This document shows, one piece after another, positions 54,683 through 62,367 of a stretch of DNA of 64,000 nucleotides. The notes beneath the pieces were generated by a model. The model was not told the DNA's origin and made no database searches. It worked only from the letters and a program-made list of their open reading frames with translations. The stretch's first letter is position 1. Every line of letters starts with the position of its first letter. This DNA is from Polyangia bacterium (lineage in GTDB: Bacteria > Myxococcota_A > Polyangia > Nannocystales > Nannocystaceae), in NCBI GenBank assembly GCA_030424595.1, contig JAUHWG010000005.1:281177-345176 (forward strand). Direction: 5' to 3'. A program made the translations under genes and the position numbers.

Positions 54683-57229
54683 ATGACGACTCAAGGACGC
54701 GATGACAGCGGCACAGCAACGCGCGAAGAGAGCCCCTCGCGCTCTCATGGCCCGGTCGTCGGCGGTCTCGTCACGGTGAGCGGCGACGATCCTGGCCCTC
54801 TCCCTCCCGCGCTACGGCGGACGCAGGGCTTCGCCTGGGGGCTGACCCGGGGCGCGGTGTTGTCGGGGCTGGTCGTGCTCGCGGTCGGGGCCTGTCGCTC
54901 TGAGGGCAAGACGCCGCCGCTCTTCACCGGCACGGAGGAGCCGTCCTCGCCGCCGACGACGACCACAGAGGCCGAGGCGCAGGAGCTCGAGGCGGTCGCG
55001 GAGCCGCGCCGCGATCTGTGGTTCGCCCGGGGTCCGGGGCGCGACGCGATCCTCGCCCGCGAGCAGCACGACTACGCCCGCGCAGCGGCCCTCCTCGACG
55101 AGGTGTTGGCGGACCCGAGCGCGACCGCAGACGAGCGCGGCGCGGCGCTCTGGCTCCGCGGCCTCGAGGATGTCCGTGCCGGGGATCATGCTGCGGCGGC
55201 GGAGCGCTTCGCCGGGGCCCGCGAGGTGCCGGGGCTCGCGGCCGTGGGCGGTCGCCTGCGCCTCCTCCAGGGGCAGGCGCTGCTCGACTCGGGGCAGCCC
55301 TCCGCGGCGCTCGCGGTGCTGGAGGGGGGACCGCTCGACGGGGCGATCCGCGGCGATGGCCTGATCGCCAACGGGGACGCGCGCCAGCGGACCGGCGATC
55401 GCCAGGGCGCTGAGACGCTCTACGAGAAGTACATCGCCGAGCACCCGAAGGCGTCGCGACGCCACGAGGCCAAGGCGAAGCTCGCGCGGATGCTCGTGGA
55501 GTCCGAGGAGGCGCCGGGGCTCGAGCGGGCGCTGCAGCTCTACGAGCAGCTCATCATCGAGGTCCCGCTCTCGGACTACGGCGAGGAGGCGGCGGCGGCG
55601 ATCCCCGGCCTCCAGGCGAAGATCGGCGGGCCGAGGACGCTCTCCAACGAGCTCAAGGCGACCCGCGAGCGGACGATCGCTCGCCTCCAGGAGCTGCTCT
55701 CGCGCGGGCGCTACAAGACCCTGATCGCTGAGGTCGGCTCGTTCCTGCGGACGCGCAAGCTCCCGCACGAGGATCGCTGCCAGGCGCTCTACCTCCGGGC
55801 TTCGGCGATCTTCAAGCAGCGCAAGCGCAGCGAGGCGCGGCCGAAGTTCGACGAGGCGGCGGCCGAGTGCAAGCGGGCGGGCAGCTTCGACACCGAGGTG
55901 CGGGCGCGCTACCAGGCGGCCCGCGGACGCTACGCCGCCGGCGAGTACGCCCGCGCGGCCAAGGAATTCGAGCGCCTCGCGACCGACTATCCAAAACACT
56001 CCTACGCCGACGACGCCTACGTCCTGGCCGGCGAGTCGTGGGCGGAGATCGGCAAGGAGGCGGAGGAGCGGGCGGCCTACGAGGCGGCGGTCGACAAGGG
56101 CGGCGACATGTCGGCGGAGGCGCGCCGACGCCTGGTGGTCGGCGCCTTCGTCGGCTCGCGCGAGGGCGACGCGCTCGAGCTGGTCGAGGCCGGCCTCGCG
56201 AGCGGCGAGTCCGATCCGATCGAGGTGGCCAAGCTCCACTACTACCGCGGCAAGGCGCTCGCGGGGCTCGGTCGGGCCGAGGAGGCGCAGGCCGCCTGGA
56301 TCGACGCGATCCGTCCGGCGCCCCTCAGCTATCCGTCGATCCTCGCGCTCTCGCGCCTGCGTGATGTCGGCGAGGAGGCGCACGCGGCTGGCCTTGCGGT
56401 GCTCGAAGGGTCGGCCGCGTCAGGGTCGATCCCGAAGGCGGGCTCGCTCGAGCTGCCGAAGGTCGAAGGGGCGACGCGGGCGAAGATCCTCGCCGAGCTG
56501 GGTCTCGGCGTAGAGGCCCGCGACGAGCTCCAGGAGGCGTCGATCAAGGGCTGGCCTGCGGCGAAGATCCTCGCCCAGGCGGGGCTTTATTCGGAGTCCC
56601 AGCGGCTCCTCGGCGCGCTCGGACGGAGCTGGCGGTCGACGCCGCCGGTCGGCGAGCAGCGCGAGTATTGGGAGCTGGCGCACCCGCTCGCCTTTGAAGA
56701 CGTGATCCGCAGCGGCGAGGGGGCCCACCAGGTCCCGCGGCTGCTGACCTTCGCGATCATGCAGACCGAGAGCCGCTTCGATCCGGGGGCGACCTCCTGG
56801 GCCGGCGCTCGCGGGCTCATCCAGATGATGCCGGCGACCGCCAAGGACGTCGCTAAGCGGGCTGGGCTCGGCAAGCTCGACCCGGAGAAGCTCTACGATC
56901 CGGCGTTCAACCTGGACCTCGGCATGCGCTACCTCGGCGGTCTTGTCGGCCGCTACGGCGGCGGCGACGAGGTCGTGCCGCTCGCGATCCCGAGCTACAA
57001 CGCGGGTCCCGGGGCGGTCGAGCGTTGGCTCGAGAAGCGCGGCGAGCGGGACTTTGATCTCTTCATCGAGAGCATCCCCTACGACGAGACCCGGAAGTAC
57101 ACGCAGTCGGTGCTAGAGCGCTGGATGGTCTACCGCTGGGTCTACAGCGAGGGGATCCCGGCGGCCGAGCGGGTGCCCTACCTGCCGCTGAAGATCCCGC
57201 GCAACGGCGACGGGGCGAAGTCTGGCTAG
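54683..57229 (+). CDS. Soluble-lytic-transglycosylase-type lipoprotein with TPR-like repeats
   Basis: An 848-aa periplasmic wall hydrolase of the Slt family, cleaving peptidoglycan glycan strands to 1,6-anhydro products. The C-terminal SLT domain has the catalytic Glu696 in MQTESRFDPGA, then GARGLIQMMPATA and the AIPSYNAGPGAVERWL motif. Residues of about 110-640 are tandem helical TPR-like repeats (ADDAYVLAGESWAEIGKEAE), the ring-forming part of Slt70. A hydrophobic stretch ending LVVLAVGAC suggests a lipobox, but with ATG 54683 it would lie about 70 residues in; an internal GTG at 54779 would shorten it. The true start is therefore uncertain. Possibly co-transcribed with the FHA gene. Confidence 0.9.
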   Translation: MTTQGRDDSGTATREESPSRSHGPVVGGLVTVSGDDPGPLPPALRRTQGFAWGLTRGAVLSGLVVLAVGACRSEGKTPPLFTGTEEPSSPPTTTTEAEAQELEAVAEPRRDLWFARGPGRDAILAREQHDYARAAALLDEVLADPSATADERGAALWLRGLEDVRAGDHAAAAERFAGAREVPGLAAVGGRLRLLQGQALLDSGQPSAALAVLEGGPLDGAIRGDGLIANGDARQRTGDRQGAETLYEKYIAEHPKASRRHEAKAKLARMLVESEEAPGLERALQLYEQLIIEVPLSDYGEEAAAAIPGLQAKIGGPRTLSNELKATRERTIARLQELLSRGRYKTLIAEVGSFLRTRKLPHEDRCQALYLRASAIFKQRKRSEARPKFDEAAAECKRAGSFDTEVRARYQAARGRYAAGEYARAAKEFERLATDYPKHSYADDAYVLAGESWAEIGKEAEERAAYEAAVDKGGDMSAEARRRLVVGAFVGSREGDALELVEAGLASGESDPIEVAKLHYYRGKALAGLGRAEEAQAAWIDAIRPAPLSYPSILALSRLRDVGEEAHAAGLAVLEGSAASGSIPKAGSLELPKVEGATRAKILAELGLGVEARDELQEASIKGWPAAKILAQAGLYSESQRLLGALGRSWRSTPPVGEQREYWELAHPLAFEDVIRSGEGAHQVPRLLTFAIMQTESRFDPGATSWAGARGLIQMMPATAKDVAKRAGLGKLDPEKLYDPAFNLDLGMRYLGGLVGRYGGGDEVVPLAIPSYNAGPGAVERWLEKRGERDFDLFIESIPYDETRKYTQSVLERWMVYRWVYSEGIPAAERVPYLPLKIPRNGDGAKSG

Positions 57230-57253
57230 CAGCCGGTGGCCCGTCGCGGGGGA

Positions 57254-57610
57254 TCAGGCTTCGGGGGTCTTCACGTGGCTCTTCGCGAGCTCGACGATGT
57301 CGCCGCCGCCGGTGAAGGTGCCCGAGGGAAAGTTGAAGGGCTTGCCGTCGAGCCGCTCGACGGTGTGCGGGGCCATGAGAGCGCCGAGCAGTCCGGCGGC
57401 AGGGGCACGCCTCACCTCGGCGATGTCCGCCCACTCGACCCGCTTGACGGTCAGCCAACGGTACTCAAAGCCCTTCTCGTCGGTCTTGGCGTAGGCCCGG
57501 AAGGCGATCAGGAGGACCGGGACGCCGGCGAGGAAGATCGGCAGGGCGATGATGCCGAGGACCACAAAGAAGATCTTGAAGCCGGTCTTGAGCCTGTACT
57601 CGTGGGCCAT
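57254..57610 (-). CDS. Small membrane protein with PH-like domain
   Basis: A 118-aa protein with one helical hairpin (FKIFFVVLGIIALPIFLAGV) followed by a small beta domain resembling bacterial PH-like folds (GFEYRWLTVKRVEWADIAEV, VERLDGKPFNFPSG). Good GGAGGG ribosome-binding site 7 bases before ATG 57610. Convergent with the transglycosylase gene (24 bp). Membrane-associated; binding partner unknown. Confidence 0.65.
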   Translation of the reverse strand: MAHEYRLKTGFKIFFVVLGIIALPIFLAGVPVLLIAFRAYAKTDEKGFEYRWLTVKRVEWADIAEVRRAPAAGLLGALMAPHTVERLDGKPFNFPSGTFTGGGDIVELAKSHVKTPEA

Positions 57611-57704
57611 AGGATGTCCCTCCAGACAGGAAATCTAGCAAGGGCAGGGGGGCTCCCGGAGGTCGATGATCGCGCGTCGAGCGGCGGTCGGCGAAGCGCG
57701 GCGC

Positions 57705-57959
57705 TCAGGCCGGGCCGTCGCCCGCGGGGCGGGCGAGGAAGGCCTGGCCGACCTCGACGGGGGTCTTGCTGGCGGTGTCGGCCCAGGCTTCGTCGCCGGT
57801 CTCCTTGGCGAGGAGGAGGCGCAAATTCTGGACCCTGCGCTTGACCTGCTGGGTCGAGAGGTCGACCTGGCCCGCGATCGAGGGGTAGGAGATGCCCCGT
57901 GCGAGAAGGCGAGCGATCTCCGCCGCTTTGCCGAACTCGCGGCGTCTCCCTCGGGTCAT
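57705..57959 (-). CDS. Small helix-turn-helix DNA-binding protein
   Basis: An 84-aa protein whose first 55 residues make a LuxR/sigma-4-type helix-turn-helix: AAEIARLLARGISYPSIAGQ then LSTQQVKRRVQNLRLLL. The C-terminal 30 residues are without structure signals. It is divergent from the Ser/Thr kinase gene with a 115-bp AT-rich promoter region between, so it may control that gene and itself. Confidence 0.75.
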   Translation of the reverse strand: MTRGRRREFGKAAEIARLLARGISYPSIAGQVDLSTQQVKRRVQNLRLLLAKETGDEAWADTASKTPVEVGQAFLARPAGDGPA

Positions 57960-58043
57960 CCGCGATTGTTATCGGTCATTCGTGCGATATGCAACACGGA
58001 TAAAATCCGATCCTGCGGTTCGGAAATGTTGGTAGTCTGTTTT

Positions 58044-58065
58044 CGAGCATCACGGACGATGCTCG
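58044..58065 (+). promoter_or_regulatory. Hairpin overlapping the kinase ribosome-binding site
   Basis: Inverted repeat CGAGCATC / GATGCTCG with a 6-base loop. Its right arm ends at the first base of GGAGG (58065-58069), 5 bases before ATG 58075. In RNA it would place a stem against the ribosome-binding site; in DNA it is a possible operator, e.g. for the divergent HTH protein. Confidence 0.5.
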
Positions 58066-58074
58066 GAGGTCACG

Positions 58075-59238
58075 ATGACTCTTGCATTCACGAGGTCCCA
58101 GGGGCCGGCGCTCACCGGCCGGACGATAGGCGGGCGTTATGCCCTCCACGATCGTCTCGCCCGGGGCGGTGCTGCCGACGTCTACGCGGCGACGGACGCT
58201 CGCCTCGGCCGAGAGGTCGCGGTCAAGGTGTTGCGCCTCGACGGCTGCACCTGCTCAGAGTGCCAGGTTGGAGGAGAGGTCGACGCTGCGGCGGAGCCCT
58301 GCGGGCGGCTCGCCCGTTTCGCCCACGAGGCCGCGATCGGGGCGCGGATCGACGACCCCCACGTGGTCGAGACCTACGACGCGGGCGTCGATCGCAGCGG
58401 CCCCACGCCGCTGCCCTACCTGGTGATGCCGCGGGTGGCTGGACGGAACCTTCGCACGCGGATCCTCTCGGGTCCGCTCCATTGGCGCAACGTCAGCACC
58501 TTCGGGCGGCAGCTCCTCGCCGGCCTCGCGGCGATCCACGAGCAGGGGGTGCTGCACGGCGATCTCAAGCCTGAGAACTGCATGATCTGCGAGCGCAGCG
58601 GCCGAGAGCCCTACCTCCGGCTCATCGATCTCGGCGAGGCCGTCGCGGTTCGGGCCTCCGGCGTCCGGCCGGTCTGCACCGTCGCCTACACCGCCCCGGA
58701 GCGGATCCTCGGCCAGGAGGTCGGGGTCCAGGCCGACATCTACGCGGTCGGGGTGATCCTCTACGAGATGCTCTGCCGGCGGCAGCCCTTCGTCGGCACC
58801 GACGAAGAGGTTATCCGCGGGCATCTGCGGGCTCCGCCGCGTCCGCCGAGCGAGCTTATCGGACGCTTGGGGGTCCCGCGCCCGCTGGAGCAGCTCGTGC
58901 TCGCGGCGATGAGCAAGGATCCGCGGCATCGCCTGGCGAGCGCGTCGTCCTTTGAACGGGCCCTGGAGCTCGCCTGCCCCGATGTGCGGCAGGGTTTTGT
59001 CGGCGAGCTGGGGCAGAGCGATCGGCTCATGGTGGGGCACTCTCGCCTCGGCAGCGCGGGGTTTCCCGGGCTCAGCTGCTCTGCCACCCATGCCGGCAGC
59101 GCCCAGGCCCAGGCCTCGCTCGCCGCCTGGACCCGCTTTGAGTACGAGCAGGCTCGGCACGAGGCGGAGGTCGCCTCGGCGCTGAACCGGGCCTGGTCGC
59201 CGCTGCGGCTCTTGATGAGCCTGGCGCCCGAGGATTAG
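58075..59238 (+). CDS. Ser/Thr protein kinase with Cys-rich insert
   Basis: A 387-aa soluble Hanks-type kinase. Gly loop LARGGAADVY near 27, AVKVLR near 45, then a Cys insert absent from most family members (DGCTCSECQ and EPCG, residues 50-73), catalytic loop HGDLKPEN near 161 (Gly for Arg), LIDLGEA (DLG in place of DFG), PERILGQE as the APE region. No transmembrane segment follows; the C-terminal 90 residues are Ala/Ser-rich with no recognised sensor. The four Cys may bind zinc or sense redox state. ATG at 58075 has a clear GGAGG site. Upstream HTH gene may regulate it. Confidence 0.88.
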   Translation: MTLAFTRSQGPALTGRTIGGRYALHDRLARGGAADVYAATDARLGREVAVKVLRLDGCTCSECQVGGEVDAAAEPCGRLARFAHEAAIGARIDDPHVVETYDAGVDRSGPTPLPYLVMPRVAGRNLRTRILSGPLHWRNVSTFGRQLLAGLAAIHEQGVLHGDLKPENCMICERSGREPYLRLIDLGEAVAVRASGVRPVCTVAYTAPERILGQEVGVQADIYAVGVILYEMLCRRQPFVGTDEEVIRGHLRAPPRPPSELIGRLGVPRPLEQLVLAAMSKDPRHRLASASSFERALELACPDVRQGFVGELGQSDRLMVGHSRLGSAGFPGLSCSATHAGSAQAQASLAAWTRFEYEQARHEAEVASALNRAWSPLRLLMSLAPED

Positions 59239-59257
59239 GCGGAAGTAGGCGGAAGTA

Positions 59258-59463
59258 GGCGGAGCGCGGCCCCGCTGCGGCAGACGTCGCGGACAGGGCG
59301 GAGCCGCGGCCCCGCTGGGCCAGAGACGTCGCGGACAGGGCGGAGCCGCGGCCTCGCTGGGCCAGAGACGTCGCGGACAGGGCGGAGCCGCGGCCCCGCT
59401 GGGCCAGAGACGTCGCGGACAGGGCGGAGCCGCGGCCTCGCTGGGCCAGAGACGTCGCGGACG
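59258..59463. repeat. 42-bp tandem repeat with alternating unit types
   Basis: Four full 42-bp units start at 59296, 59338, 59380 and 59422, preceded by a degenerate, shorter first unit. They alternate between CGGCCCCGCT and CGGCCTCGCT, so the array has a higher-order 84-bp period, implying duplication of a dimer. It fills the gap between the convergent kinase and RluA genes; a 10-bp GGCGGAAGTA repeat (2.5 copies) precedes it at the kinase stop. Confidence 0.9.
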
Positions 59464-59472
59464 AGCGAGACC

Positions 59473-60753
59473 TCAGGCAGGGTCGTCGTCGTCGCGCTCT
59501 GGGGCGTCGACGATGTCTGCGAGCTGCCGCGGCCAGGGTGCCCGGAAGGTCATCCGCACGCCGGTCCGCGGGTGGTCGAGGCTTAGGCGTATCGCGTGCA
59601 GAGCGTGCCGTCGCAGCCCGAGCTTGTCCCCGAGCTCGCCCAGCGAGGTGAGCTCGTCGGCGACGGCGAGGAAGTGCTCCTCGTCCAGCCCGTAGAGCTT
59701 GTCGCCTAGGAGGGGGTGACCGACGAGGGCGAGGTGGACGCGGATCTGGTGCTGACGTCCGGTCTTGGGGGAGGCCTCGACGAGGGTGACGGGCTCGCCG
59801 CGAAAGGTGCCGCGGGCGAGGGGGCGGACGGCGGTGCGGGCTGGGACACCGCCGTCGTCGAGCTCGCGGGCGCCCATCTTGATCCGGATCTTCGAGCCGA
59901 GCGCGGGGCCGAGGGGGATGTCGATCATCTGCGGCGCTCGGAGGTCGCCGCGGGCGATCGCCCAGTACCGCTTGTCGATCGTCCGCTCGAAGAAGCTGCG
60001 CTTGAGGACCGAGCAGGAGGCGCCACGACCACGGCGGCCGAGGAGGAGCACCCCCGAGGTCTCGCGGTCGAGGCGATGGGCGAGCTCCCAGCCGTGGCCC
60101 TCGCCGAGCCGGGTCCGCAGGAGGTGGGTGAGCGTGTGCCGGTGGTAGCGGGCGGAGGGGTGGACCGGGAGCCCGGACGGCTTGTCGAGGACGAGGAGGT
60201 CGTCGTCTTCGTAGAGGATGTCGTAGTCGAGGACGACCTCCGGCTCGCTGGGGGCGGGCCGCTCGATGATCAGGCGCTGGCCGAGGCGCACCCGCTTGGA
60301 GGGCCGGAGGATGATCGTCCCGGTGTCGGCGGCCCGGACCTGGCCGGCGGCGATGATCCGCTGGATCCGGCTGCGGGAGAGCCGGACGATGCGGCTGGAG
60401 ATGAAGCGGTCGAGGCGGAGCCCCGCACGGTTGGCGTCGACGTCGAGGGGGATCTCGATCAGGTCGTCGTCGTCGGTCGGGTTTGCGACGGGGTCGTCGG
60501 TGCTCAGGTTGGGATGCTGGGAGGCGGAGGCAGAGTCGCGGCCTCGGACGGGCTGGGAGCGGAGGTCTGTCGTCCCGTCGATCGTCTGCGGTCCGCCCTC
60601 GGCGCTCTTGGTCGAGCTGGAGATAGGGCTGGAGATAGGGCTGGAGATCGGGCGGGCCTCGGGTTCAGGTCGCGGATCGTGGCGCTCGGCGGTCTCCTCG
60701 GGAAGAGGCCCGCAGAGAGATTGTTTGGGGCCCTCGCCTCGAGCGTGATTCAT
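59473..60753 (-). CDS. RluA-family pseudouridine synthase with S4 domain
   Basis: A 426-aa RNA-modifying enzyme converting uridine to pseudouridine in rRNA or tRNA. S4 RNA-binding domain at about 110-165 (RLDRFISSRIVRLSRSRIQR), catalytic domain from 180 with DDDLLVLDKPSGLPVHPSAR and the catalytic Asp229 in AHRLDRETSG; later TGRQHQIRVHLALVGHPLLG closes the core. The first 105 residues are a disordered extension with PISS repeats and acidic runs, much longer than usual, so the true start may be downstream. Target uridine cannot be deduced. Confidence 0.9.
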   Translation of the reverse strand: MNHARGEGPKQSLCGPLPEETAERHDPRPEPEARPISSPISSPISSSTKSAEGGPQTIDGTTDLRSQPVRGRDSASASQHPNLSTDDPVANPTDDDDLIEIPLDVDANRAGLRLDRFISSRIVRLSRSRIQRIIAAGQVRAADTGTIILRPSKRVRLGQRLIIERPAPSEPEVVLDYDILYEDDDLLVLDKPSGLPVHPSARYHRHTLTHLLRTRLGEGHGWELAHRLDRETSGVLLLGRRGRGASCSVLKRSFFERTIDKRYWAIARGDLRAPQMIDIPLGPALGSKIRIKMGARELDDGGVPARTAVRPLARGTFRGEPVTLVEASPKTGRQHQIRVHLALVGHPLLGDKLYGLDEEHFLAVADELTSLGELGDKLGLRRHALHAIRLSLDHPRTGVRMTFRAPWPRQLADIVDAPERDDDDPA

Positions 60754-60796
60754 CCGCAGGAGCCTGCCATCGTGCCCGTGCTATAACCTGGGGGCC

Positions 60797-61372
60797 ATGA
60801 GCACCGAAACCCCGCCCGCTAGTCCGGAGGAGGGCAGCCCGCTGCCCGCGATCGTCGCAGGTGTCGCGATCCTTGGTGTTGCTGCCTTCCTGATCTTCGG
60901 GGGAGGAAGCAGCGAGGAGGCGACCGAGAAGACCTCAAGCGCCAAATCGAGCCAGTCTGCGGACCGGGCTGAGGAGGTCGTGGCGGGCGGTGGGGGCCGT
61001 GTGCGCGGTGGCGTCGGCGCCCGCAGCATCGACGACGCGAAGGGCCGGTCGACGGCCCGACGCAACCCGAAGCTCGGCGCGCCGATGGAGGGGATGAAGC
61101 TCGATCCGACGCCGCGCCCCAAGGAGCCGCCGGACTTCCAGAGCGCGGCCGAGGAGATCGAGTACTACGAGAAGAAGCTCGAGCGGGAGCGGGAGATCCT
61201 GGTCCAGCGCGAGCGCTTCGTCGAGCGCCTGGAGAAGGTCAAGAAGGAGGCCGTCTCCGCCGAGGAGCGGGAGGTCGCCGAGGGTCGCGGGAAGATCGTC
61301 ACCGACAACTACGCCAAGCAGCAGCAGGTCGTCGAGGAGCTCGAGAAGAAGCTCGAGGGGCTAAGGGGCTAG
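60797..61372 (+). CDS. Membrane-anchored coiled-coil protein
   Basis: A 191-aa protein with one N-terminal membrane helix (LPAIVAGVAILGVAAFLIFG, residues 16-35), a Gly/Ser/Arg-rich linker, and a C-terminal coiled coil of about 65 residues (EIEYYEKKLEREREILVQRE, QVVEELEKKLEGLRG). No family recognised. ATG at 60797, divergent from the RluA gene by 43 bp. Probably a structural or tethering protein of the envelope. Confidence 0.65.
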   Translation: MSTETPPASPEEGSPLPAIVAGVAILGVAAFLIFGGGSSEEATEKTSSAKSSQSADRAEEVVAGGGGRVRGGVGARSIDDAKGRSTARRNPKLGAPMEGMKLDPTPRPKEPPDFQSAAEEIEYYEKKLEREREILVQRERFVERLEKVKKEAVSAEEREVAEGRGKIVTDNYAKQQQVVEELEKKLEGLRG

Positions 61373-61519
61373 GGGCCGGGCTCGCAGAGGGGCTCTGCTC
61401 GGGCGCCTGCTGCAAGCCGGCGTTTCGGGGCTGCACCGCCCGGAGCGGCGGCGGTCGAGGTGCTGTGGTCGTCCGAGGTAGGCTCGCCCGACGAGGTGAG
61501 GAAGCGGGGCTCGCCCTCC

Positions 61520-61591
61520 GGGTGAGGCTCCGGGTGAGGCTCCGGGTGAGGCTCCGGGTGAGGCTCCGGGTGAGGCTCTGGGTGAGGCTCT
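61520..61591. repeat. 12-bp tandem repeat array
   Basis: Six copies of GGGTGAGGCTCC (the last two with CT for CC at the end), located between the stops of two convergent genes. Non-coding on the plus strand; on the minus strand it gives ASPG repeats without a supported gene. Confidence 0.85.
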
Positions 61592-61599
61592 GGCCGGGG

Positions 61600-62286
61600 C
61601 TAGGGTGACGCCGGCTCTTCGACGATGTCGCCGAAGAGGACGGTCATCTTGACGGTCTTGCCGTCGACGACGTCGAGGCGGACCTGGGCGGAGTCGCAGC
61701 CGGGGGCGAGGCGGATGGTGCGGTCGGGGAGCTCGATCGCGAGGAGGCCGGGGGGTTCGCGGGTGAGGCCAAGGCGGGCCTGTCCGCTCGACCATGTCAT
61801 GGTGCGCGAGCGCTTGGAGATGTCGGTGCCGTCGGGCAAGGGGACGGCGTGCTGCGGGGTGCGGTTGGCGTGGAGGTAGGTGATGTACCAGTAGCCGGTG
61901 ATCACCGCGGCGATCGACGAGAGGGCGAGGCCGATGAAGACGAACTTGCGGACCCGGGAGCCGGCCTGGTAGCCGGCGAAGCGCCCCCGGTGGTAGTCGG
62001 TGTCGGGGGGATCGTCGAGGAGCTGGTCGATGTCGCCGCTGTGGTTGTCGCGGCGCGGGGCGACGTCGGGGAGCTCGTCGTCCTCCGGGGGATCGTCGAG
62101 GAGCTGGCTGGTGTCGCCGCTGTAGTGATCGTGACGGCTGGGGGGGAGGCCTCGGCTGTCGCGATCACCGGTGTCCGCGGCGTCGTCGGCCGCGGAGAGA
62201 TCGTCGAGGGTCGGTCCCTCGGGCTTGCCGTCTCGGTCGCGCACGCGGAGATCGAAGCACCTTCGACGACGATCCGCCACCCCCAA
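61600..62286 (-). CDS. Unrecognised membrane protein with internal peptide repeat
   Basis: A 228-aa protein, start uncertain (TTG 62286 or GTG 62280). The cytoplasmic N-terminal 115 residues are acidic and contain a duplicated segment, HYSGDTSQLLDDPPEDD and NHSGDIDQLLDDPPDTD. One membrane helix at about 116-136 (FVFIGLALSSIAAVITGYWY). The outer C-terminal 90 residues form a small beta domain (TMTWSSGQARLGLTREPPGL). Layout recalls single-span receptors or kinase-associated proteins; function unknown. Confidence 0.65.
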   Translation of the reverse strand: MGVADRRRRCFDLRVRDRDGKPEGPTLDDLSAADDAADTGDRDSRGLPPSRHDHYSGDTSQLLDDPPEDDELPDVAPRRDNHSGDIDQLLDDPPDTDYHRGRFAGYQAGSRVRKFVFIGLALSSIAAVITGYWYITYLHANRTPQHAVPLPDGTDISKRSRTMTWSSGQARLGLTREPPGLLAIELPDRTIRLAPGCDSAQVRLDVVDGKTVKMTVLFGDIVEEPASP

Positions 62287-62367
62287 GGTGAGAGCGGGCC
62301 TCCGGTCGAAGGTCGCGGCTCTCTCGCGCAGGGGAGAGCGCCGCCCGGGGCGCTGAGCGAGTCGCGC

